Positions 3,576 through 5,880 of a stretch of 5,880 bases of DNA are shown piece after piece. The stretch spans positions 1 to 5,880 of the forward strand of contig JALWEZ010000196.1 of NCBI GenBank assembly GCA_027039165.1. The letters are read 5' to 3'. The stretch is from Candidatus Moraniibacteriota bacterium. Lineage in GTDB: Bacteria; Patescibacteriota; Minisyncoccia; Moranbacterales; GCA-2747515. Under the pieces are notes generated by a model. That model was not told the origin of the DNA. It searched no databases and was given only the letters and a program-made list of their open reading frames with translations. The position numbers and the translations under genes were made by a program. The number at the start of each line of letters is the position of its first letter. The first letter of the stretch is position 1.

Positions 3576-5024
3576 TTAAAAATTTTTCTCAAAAGTATGC
3601 GATGCATTCAAAATTCCCTCTTCATCAAACCACTCACCAAACAATTGTCCACCAATTGGTAAATCAATTCCGTCAGTCTCTATAGTTCCAATAGGATGAG
3701 AAATTGCAGGCACGCCAGCTAAATTTGCAGTTATTGTGTAAATATCAGAAAGGTAAGATGTAACTGGATCGGATTTAGCTCCAATTTTAAAAGCAGTTTC
3801 TGGTGTTGTTGGAGTAAAGATATAATCAACTTTTCTGTAAGCTTCTTCAAAGTCTTTTCTTATAAGCCCTCTAACTTTTTGTGCTTTTTTATAATAAGCA
3901 TCATAGTATCCAGAACTAAGTGTATAAGTTCCAATCATAACTCTTCTTTTTATCTCAGCTCCAAAACCCTCACCTCTTACTTCTTTATAAAAATCTTGAA
4001 TATTTTTGAAATCTTTCTTCTCTGGATATGTTCCGTACTTCACTCCATCAAAACGAGCCAAGTTTGAACTGAGTTCTGCTGGAGCAATTATATAATAAGT
4101 AGCAAGTGCGTATTCAGTGTTAGGTAAAGATATATCTACAATTTCTGCTCCACATTTTTTATATTTATCAACTGCTTCAAAAAATCTATTTTTTATAGCA
4201 TCATCTAAATTGTCTGAAATATATTCACGTGGAATACCTATTTTTTTACCTTTTAAATCTCCAGTTAAGTAATCCTCATAAACCCTACCGCTACTATGAG
4301 CACTTGTTGCGTCCAGCTCATCTCTGCCCGCAATTCTAGTAAGTACAATAGCTGCATCTTCTGTAGTTTTTGTCATAATACCAACTTGATCCAAACTAGA
4401 AGCATAAGCTATTACTCCATACCTTGATATTCTACCGTAAGTAGGCTTAAGCCCCACAATTCCACAAAAACTAGCTGGTTGTCTAACTGAACCACCAGTA
4501 TCAGTTCCAAGTGCCCAAGCAACCTCGCTAGAAGCAACAGCTACTGCGCTTCCTCCACTTGAACCTCCTGGTACTCGAGTTAAGTCATATGAATTTTTAG
4601 TTATACCAAATGCACTGTTTTCTGTACTACTACCACACGCAAACTCATCACAGTTAGTTTTACCTACTATTACCGCATTTTTTTCCTTTAATTTCTTTGT
4701 AACTGTTGCATCGTAACTTGCTGTATAATTTTCAAGCATTTTTGATCCAGCTGTGGTTTTTCCTCCTTTAACACAAATAATATCCTTTAAAGCACATGGA
4801 ATTCCAGAAATTAAATCGATTTCTTTCCCTTTTTTTAAATTCTCGTCTACTTTCTCAGCTTGCTTAAAAGCTTCTTTTTTGCTTAAACTTATAAAAGCAT
4901 TCAAATCTTTCTCTTTTTCTTCTATTTTATCAAAATATTTTTGAGTAAGCTCGAGTGATGTAATATCTTTATTTATTAATTTTTTGTGTAATTGCTTAAT
5001 TGTGCTCATAAATTTATAATACAT
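3576..5024 (-). CDS. gatA: Asp-tRNA(Asn)/Glu-tRNA(Gln) amidotransferase subunit A
   Basis: The amidase subunit of GatCAB, which releases ammonia from glutamine so that GatB can amidate Glu-tRNA(Gln) or Asp-tRNA(Asn). At 482 residues it has the usual length and is complete. The amidase-signature triad is visible: K80 in GIPCALKDI, cis-Ser S155 in PGGSSGGSA and nucleophile S179 in GTDTGGSVRQPA. Also typical are CDEFACGSSTENSAFG, GLKPTYGRISRYGVIAYASS, SLDQVG and the late LPIGGQLFG. Two starts are possible. ATG 5024 has a weak AGG six bases ahead and overlaps gatC by 11 bases. ATG 5009 (MSTIKQLHKKL) looks more like relatives and leaves a four-base gap but has no SD. Either implies coupling to gatC. 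gatB is not in the window; the next gene downstream encodes a membrane protein. Confidence 0.97.
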   Translation of the reverse strand: MYYKFMSTIKQLHKKLINKDITSLELTQKYFDKIEEKEKDLNAFISLSKKEAFKQAEKVDENLKKGKEIDLISGIPCALKDIICVKGGKTTAGSKMLENYTASYDATVTKKLKEKNAVIVGKTNCDEFACGSSTENSAFGITKNSYDLTRVPGGSSGGSAVAVASSEVAWALGTDTGGSVRQPASFCGIVGLKPTYGRISRYGVIAYASSLDQVGIMTKTTEDAAIVLTRIAGRDELDATSAHSSGRVYEDYLTGDLKGKKIGIPREYISDNLDDAIKNRFFEAVDKYKKCGAEIVDISLPNTEYALATYYIIAPAELSSNLARFDGVKYGTYPEKKDFKNIQDFYKEVRGEGFGAEIKRRVMIGTYTLSSGYYDAYYKKAQKVRGLIRKDFEEAYRKVDYIFTPTTPETAFKIGAKSDPVTSYLSDIYTITANLAGVPAISHPIGTIETDGIDLPIGGQLFGEWFDEEGILNASHTFEKNF

Positions 5025-5313
5025 TTTTTACCTGAATATACCTACCATTTTTCTTTGGTACACTAGAAAGAATCATTTCTTTTTCTTCTCTAGAAATTTC
5101 CTCTGCTAAATCCTCTTTTCTATAAACATTACTAATACCTGTTATATGCCCAATTTCGCACAAATCTTGTGTATTAATTTCTTGTAATTTATCAAAATAA
5201 GAAAGTATATCTCCTAAATCCTTACTGTATTGAACCACTTCTTTGTCTGTAAGTTTTATCTGAGCAAGATTTGCTACTTCCTTTAATTCTTCTTCGGATA
5301 CTTTTTTTGTCAT
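5014..5313 (-). CDS. gatC: Asp-tRNA(Asn)/Glu-tRNA(Gln) amidotransferase subunit C
   Basis: The small 99-residue subunit that wraps around GatA and GatB and stabilises the amidotransferase. The family pattern is clear: an N-terminal helix with EELKEVANLAQIKLTDKEV (8-26), then LGDILSYFDKLQEINT, the conserved region around ITGISNVYRKEDL, and the closing VPKKNGRYIQVKNVL, the usual GatC end (P..GY..VP.V). Length is normal. ATG 5313 is the only sensible start; no SD lies in front of it. A promoter about 50 bases upstream predicts a 40-base leader. It is the first gene of an apparent gatC-gatA-membrane protein operon, joined to gatA by an overlap or a four-base gap depending on the gatA start. Confidence 0.95.
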   Translation of the reverse strand: MTKKVSEEELKEVANLAQIKLTDKEVVQYSKDLGDILSYFDKLQEINTQDLCEIGHITGISNVYRKEDLAEEISREEKEMILSSVPKKNGRYIQVKNVL

Positions 5314-5360
5314 ATTTTTTAATAAATGTTTTTCAATATTTTAATTTAATCCTTATTTAT

Positions 5361-5389
5361 AGTATAAGTGAAAACACAAAATAGAGCAA
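5361..5389 (-). promoter_or_regulatory. Promoter of the gatCA operon
   Basis: On the minus strand: TTGCTC (complement of 5384-5389), 17 bases, TATACT (complement of 5361-5366). Transcription should begin near 5354, about 40 bases before the gatC ATG. The -35 box falls inside the likely terminator of the upstream gene. Confidence 0.6.
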
Positions 5390-5402
5390 TTAAATCGCTA
5401 TT
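5370..5402 (-). terminator. Possible terminator of the upstream unrecognised gene
   Basis: On the minus strand AGCGA (5399-5395) pairs with TTGCT (5389-5385) around a five-base TTTAA loop, with one G:U pair. Three outer A:T pairs (5402-5400 with 5382-5380) join across a two-base bulge. TTTTGTGTTTT follows, partly within the stem base. It begins 22 bases after the TGA of the upstream gene. The imperfect stem keeps confidence low. Confidence 0.33.
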
Positions 5403-5423
5403 CAATCGAAATTCTATCTGTAT

Positions 5424-5876
5424 TCAAAGACTATCTCCCGAAATAATTTTTGCTATTTCTTCTTCTGCTTGTTGACGCCTTGTTTCATCTAAACCTCTTA
5501 ATTTTTCTATCTTTTCTTGTTCTTTTTGAATTGATTTACTTTGATTATTAAAATTCATCTCAAAAGCAAATGAAACATTATCTTTACCAATTCCTAATTT
5601 TAAATTTGCATCTTCTGTTTTAAATCCAAAAGTTATAGATTTTTCATCTATCGCACTAGCTATAAGTGGCGCAATATTTTCTATCGTTGGGTTTTCGAAA
5701 GCCTCTTTTATTTTTGAATATTCTGCTCCCTTTGATACTTGCTTCAAAACTTCTTCATATGCTTTATTCACCAACATTCGTTGTATTTCTTCTACCTCTG
5801 AATGTTCGTATATTGACGATGATGAAAGTCTCTCTTTACCAAAAATTCTTTGCATTATCTCTTCATTACTTGTCAC
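5424..5876 (-). CDS. Unrecognised protein, possibly cut at its start by the window edge
   Basis: At least 150 residues ending at TGA 5426-5424. The first start seen is GTG 5876, with ATG 5855 seven codons later, but the frame stays open to the window edge, so the true start may lie outside. Predicted layout: a charged helical N-terminal half (EVEEIQRMLVNKAYEEVLKQ, then IKEAFENPTIENIAPLIASA), a central stretch of alternating polar and hydrophobic residues suggesting beta strands (SITFGFKTEDANLKLGIG, then VSFAFEMNF), and a C-terminal acidic-basic helix likely to form a coiled coil (QKEQEKIEKLRGLDETRRQQ). There is no membrane segment, signal peptide or catalytic motif. A possible terminator follows, so it seems separate from the gatCA operon. 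I do not recognise the family. Confidence 0.7.
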   Translation of the reverse strand: MTSNEEIMQRIFGKERLSSSSIYEHSEVEEIQRMLVNKAYEEVLKQVSKGAEYSKIKEAFENPTIENIAPLIASAIDEKSITFGFKTEDANLKLGIGKDNVSFAFEMNFNNQSKSIQKEQEKIEKLRGLDETRRQQAEEEIAKIISGDSL

Positions 5877-5880
5877 AAAT

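Noticed and set aside
3879..4944. Short plus-strand frames antisense to gatA
   Set aside because: gatA is intact and conserved throughout; these antisense frames have low-complexity F/S/I composition and no initiation signals.
5349..5426. Reading TGA as glycine (code 25, as in Gracilibacteria/Absconditabacteria)
   Set aside because: The other recognised genes are full length with no internal TGA and use GGN for glycine. Reading through TGA 5426-5424 would add only about 25 residues and run into the gatC promoter.
1..5880. tRNA genes, rRNA, CRISPR array, insertion sequence
   Set aside because: I saw no cloverleaf with a CCA-type end, no spaced direct repeats and no transposase-like frame or terminal repeats.

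Overview
The window is strongly A+T-rich, densely packed bacterial DNA read with the standard code: TAA, TAG and TGA all close plausible genes, and glycine is written with GGN. Several traits point to a small-genome bacterium, most likely a member of the Patescibacteria (Candidate Phyla Radiation, perhaps a Parcubacteria/Paceibacteria lineage). These are the low G+C, the tiny intergenic spaces, the weak or absent Shine-Dalgarno (SD) sites on housekeeping genes, and a single-helix membrane protein of a type I associate with that group. The lineage is an inference from style, not from a marker gene.

Left part (1-1240). The 3' end of an unrecognised gene is followed by a likely terminator. Then come two tandem genes for 62- and 60-residue proteins, each predicted to be a two-helix membrane hairpin. 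They are diverged copies of each other. Each has its own near-identical extended -10 promoter, a dyad at the predicted transcription start and a strong AAGGAG ribosome site. A textbook hairpin terminator (777-813), oriented for the minus strand, separates them from a convergent 72-residue basic protein gene. That gene also has a dyad just upstream of a good SD, and possibly a 23-codon hydrophobic ORF ending one base before its start. A ~200-base spacer (1039-1240) holds this small ORF and several inverted repeats, and nothing else I can name.

Middle (1241-3020). rarA (minus) and a Nudix hydrolase gene (plus) diverge from a 97-base spacer with a promoter for each. The rarA -10 box lies so close to the ATG that its mRNA is predicted to be leaderless. 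The Nudix gene has no SD.

Right part (3024-5880, all minus). A gatC-gatA pair encodes two subunits of the tRNA-dependent amidotransferase that makes Gln-tRNA(Gln) and/or Asn-tRNA(Asn). It is followed within 10 bases by a gene for a membrane-anchored protein of unknown function. gatB is not in the window. The pair has its own promoter (TTGCTC, 17 bases, TATACT). Upstream lies the 3' part, or all, of an unrecognised gene that runs to the window edge.

The housekeeping genes look ordinary. The least ordinary part is the left module of small genes with duplicated control regions. No CRISPR array, tRNA, rRNA or insertion sequence was found.
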